Shown one piece after another: positions 62,439 through 64,000 of a stretch of DNA of 64,000 nucleotides (positions within the stretch are counted from its first letter, which is position 1; every line of letters begins with the position of its first letter). Under the pieces are notes generated by a model. That model saw only the letters and a list, made by a program, of their open reading frames with translations, searched no databases and was not told the DNA's origin. The DNA is from Pseudonocardia sp. T1-2H (GTDB taxonomy: Bacteria; Actinomycetota; Actinomycetes; Mycobacteriales; Pseudonocardiaceae): contig NZ_JBBPCL010000001.1 of NCBI RefSeq assembly GCF_038039215.1, forward strand, positions 4,154,001-4,218,000. Reading direction: 5' to 3'. Position numbers and translations under genes: made by a program.

Positions 62439-62726
62439 TCAGGAACGCGGGAGGACCCGGACCACGCTGCCGTGCGCGTCCACGACGTCGGCCGACTCGT
62501 CGTCGAGCCACACCCCGTTGCTCGCGAGGTAGCGGAAGCGGTGCTCCCCCGGCGCGAGCACGACCGAGACGCTGCGGCTGCCGTTGCGCCGCGGGATCAG
62601 CTCGTGCCGTCCGGGCTCCCAGGAGTTGAAGTCTCCGACGACGCTGACCGGACCGGCGGGCTCGTCGTTCGTGAGGCGAAAGGTGATCCGGTTCTTTCCA
62701 CCGAAAAGCGGCGTGCGCGCGAGCAA
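62439..62726 (-). CDS. CBM48/isoamylase early-set-like glycogen-binding protein
   Basis: 95 residues: a single beta-sandwich domain with VSVVGDFNSWEPGRHELIPR and LAPGEHRFRYLASNGVWLDD, the glycogen-binding pattern of AMPK-beta/branching enzyme. No catalytic domain. Such stand-alone proteins are common in actinobacteria and may bind glycogen or regulate partners. ATG 62726 without an obvious strong ribosome site. Confidence 0.88.
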   Translation of the reverse strand: MLARTPLFGGKNRITFRLTNDEPAGPVSVVGDFNSWEPGRHELIPRRNGSRSVSVVLAPGEHRFRYLASNGVWLDDESADVVDAHGSVVRVLPRS

Positions 62727-62902
62727 GACGACCTCCAGAAGGACCGGGCGAAGGCCCGGACTCTACGGGCCGGCACGGGGCGCCCCGCGGGAACGACATA
62801 CCCGGGACACCCGGACGGACCAACTCCCACGGACGCATCCGACCGGGCGCCGGGCCCGCCGCGGACTCGCGCGGATCGGGCCCGGCTCCGGCGATCGTCA
62901 GG

Positions 62903-63421
62903 TCAGCGCGCGACCCTTTCCGCTCGGCGGGGCAGCACCCACTCCGGGCGGGGGAAGTGGCACGTGTACCCGTAGGGGTACCGCTCGAGGTAGTCCTGGT
63001 GCTCCGGCTCGGCCTCCCAGAACGGCCCCGCCGGAGCCACCTCGGTGACGACCGTGCCCGGCCACAGGCCGGAGGCCTCCACGTCGGCGATCGTGTCCTC
63101 CGCGACGCGGCGCTGCTCGTCGTCGAGGAAGTAGATCGCCGACCGGTACGAGGTCCCAACGTCGTTGCCCTGGCGGTTGCGCGTCGTCGGGTCGTGGATC
63201 TGGAAGAACAGCTCCAGCAGGTCCCGGTAGCTCACCACGGCCGGGTCGAAGGTGATCTCGATGGCCTCCGCGTGCGAACCGTGGTTGCGGTACGTCGCGT
63301 TCGGCGTGTCCCCGCCCGTGTAGCCCACGCGGGTGGAGACGACGCCCGGGCGCTTGCGGATGAGGTCCTGCATCCCCCAGAAGCACCCTCCGGCGAGGAT
63401 CGCCTTCTTCGAGTCGCTCAT
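62903..63421 (-). CDS. msrA: Peptide-methionine (S)-S-oxide reductase
   Basis: 172 residues. Catalytic GGCFWG with Cys13, [12 protein letters not shown] and [18 protein letters not shown], all MsrA hallmarks. Repairs oxidised methionine using thioredoxin. The C-terminus lacks extra recycling cysteines apart from one in [13 protein letters not shown] 63421 after GGGAAGGGAGAA. Monocistronic. Confidence 0.95.
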   Translation of the reverse strand: MSDSKKAILAGGCFWGMQDLIRKRPGVVSTRVGYTGGDTPNATYRNHGSHAEAIEITFDPAVVSYRDLLELFFQIHDPTTRNRQGNDVGTSYRSAIYFLDDEQRRVAEDTIADVEASGLWPGTVVTEVAPAGPFWEAEPEHQDYLERYPYGYTCHFPRPEWVLPRRAERVAR

Positions 63422-63680
63422 GTGCTTCTCCCTTCCCTGTGTCGGCAGGTGCAACAACCGGGGGCGGCTGCGGTAATCCTCCCGCCGCCACGCCGGGCCC
63501 GGCCGCAGATCCAGCGTCGGGGACGTGCCGCGGACGCGCAAGCAGCACATCGCCGTGCGACGGGCCCCTGCGGGCCGATCGACGACTCGGTAGCGTCCGG
63601 GCCGACGAGCAGGCCCGGCGGCCGGGTCCGCACCAGCGCGGTCCACCGGCGGGCCCTACGACGAGGAGTGCCCGGCCCAC

Positions 63681-64000
63681 ATGAATGACCGTTCGGCCGT
63701 GATCTTCGACTTCGGCGGGGTCGTCACCTCCTCGCCCTTCGAGGCGTTCAACCGGATGGAAGCCGAGCGCGGGTTGCCGCACGACCTGGTGCGCAGGATC
63801 AACACTGCGAACCCGGACGGCAACGCCTGGGCGCTGTTCGAGCGGGCGGAGATCGACGGGGCCCGGTTCGACACGCTCTTCGCGGAGGAGGCCCGCGCGC
63901 TGGGGTACGACCTGCCCGGGCGCGACGTCCTGGCGCTGCTCTCGGGAGACATCCGGCCGCGCACGGTGGCGGCGATCGAGTGGCTGAAGATCCACGGCTA
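63681..64000 (+). CDS. HAD family hydrolase, partial
   Basis: First 106 residues only; the gene leaves the right edge. The HAD motif I AVIFDFGGVVTSSPF at the N-terminus has the first Asp, with FGG after it as in the HAD-IA/epoxide-hydrolase-N-terminal subgroup, followed by the helical cap (EEARALGYDLPGRDVLALLS). ATG 63681 after CGAGGAG. Substrate unknown. Confidence 0.85.
   Translation, partial: MNDRSAVIFDFGGVVTSSPFEAFNRMEAERGLPHDLVRRINTANPDGNAWALFERAEIDGARFDTLFAEEARALGYDLPGRDVLALLSGDIRPRTVAAIEWLKIHG

Noticed and set aside
1..64000. tRNA, rRNA, CRISPR arrays, prophage or replication origin
   Set aside because: None seen on either strand by inspection; a tRNAscan or covariance-model search would be decisive.

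Overview
The window is very GC-rich (about 73% by eye), with GTG starts, overlapping ATGA/GTGA junctions, a WhiB protein, an EthA-like Baeyer-Villiger monooxygenase, GabD1-type dehydrogenase, F420/FMN luciferase-like oxidoreductases and DUF3618 proteins. This is an actinobacterium, most plausibly of the Pseudonocardiaceae (Pseudonocardia-like); the genus is inference. I see no tRNA, rRNA or CRISPR. About 65 genes are present, mostly short catabolic, transport and regulatory units.

Layout. 1-3.2 kb: end of an acetaldehyde dehydrogenase gene, its divergent IclR regulator, a thioredoxin-reductase-like flavoprotein and a methyltransferase. 3.3-4.6 kb: WhiB, an anti-sigma-type ATPase and a cold-shock protein with a strong terminator. 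4.7-12.3 kb: EthA-like monooxygenase, aldo/keto reductase, a sugar-porter transporter with overlapping LacI and DeoR regulators, and a FUSC membrane protein. 12.4-18.7 kb: a compact six-gene minus-strand operon (small secreted protein, secreted SELENBP1/methanethiol-oxidase-like beta-propeller, CopD-like membrane protein with Met/His tail, YeeE/YedE sulfur transporter, second small secreted protein). It is preceded by a 27-codon leader peptide of the RRHVDL...C type and a terminator-like hairpin. 19.1-22.3 kb: a quinone oxidoreductase, then a luciferase-like monooxygenase plus DUF1684 unit with a second leader peptide of the same type. These two units look like a cysteine/sulfur-responsive set and are the most novel thing here.

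22.4-26.9 kb: small membrane proteins, an IS5-family element with a likely programmed -1 frameshift, a holin-like/DUF3618 pair. 26.9-31.1 kb: amino-acid-oxidase-like flavoprotein, gabD1, M24 peptidase, SDR. 31.1-33.4 kb: an orphan modA beside a decayed molybdopterin nitrate reductase/flavoprotein fusion gene. 33.4-42.5 kb: SRPBCC protein, hydrolases, a Glu/Leu dehydrogenase with divergent LysR regulator, a K+ channel with two RCK domains plus its DUF6394 partner. 42.5-50.6 kb: an AcoR-like regulator, zinc alcohol dehydrogenase, secreted CSC-motif protein, DHA2 exporter, DoxX, SDR, LLM oxidoreductase. 50.7-53.2 kb: an APC permease and a hypothetical. 53.2-59.4 kb: a translationally coupled acyl-CoA operon (MaoC-SCP2 fusion, alpha/beta hydrolase, acyl-CoA ligase, thiolase) divergent from an MHS-type transporter, with two matching TetR-like operators between them. 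59.4-64 kb: DUF3618 protein, lipoprotein, CrtI-like oxidoreductase, CBM48 protein, MsrA and a partial HAD hydrolase.

An important caveat: at least eight otherwise normal genes are broken by single-base indels. Four are an extra base in the identical 11-mer CGAGCTTCCCG; the others are one-base losses in G/C runs. This looks like systematic long-read sequencing error rather than gene decay, so those genes are annotated as whole with the frameshift stated.
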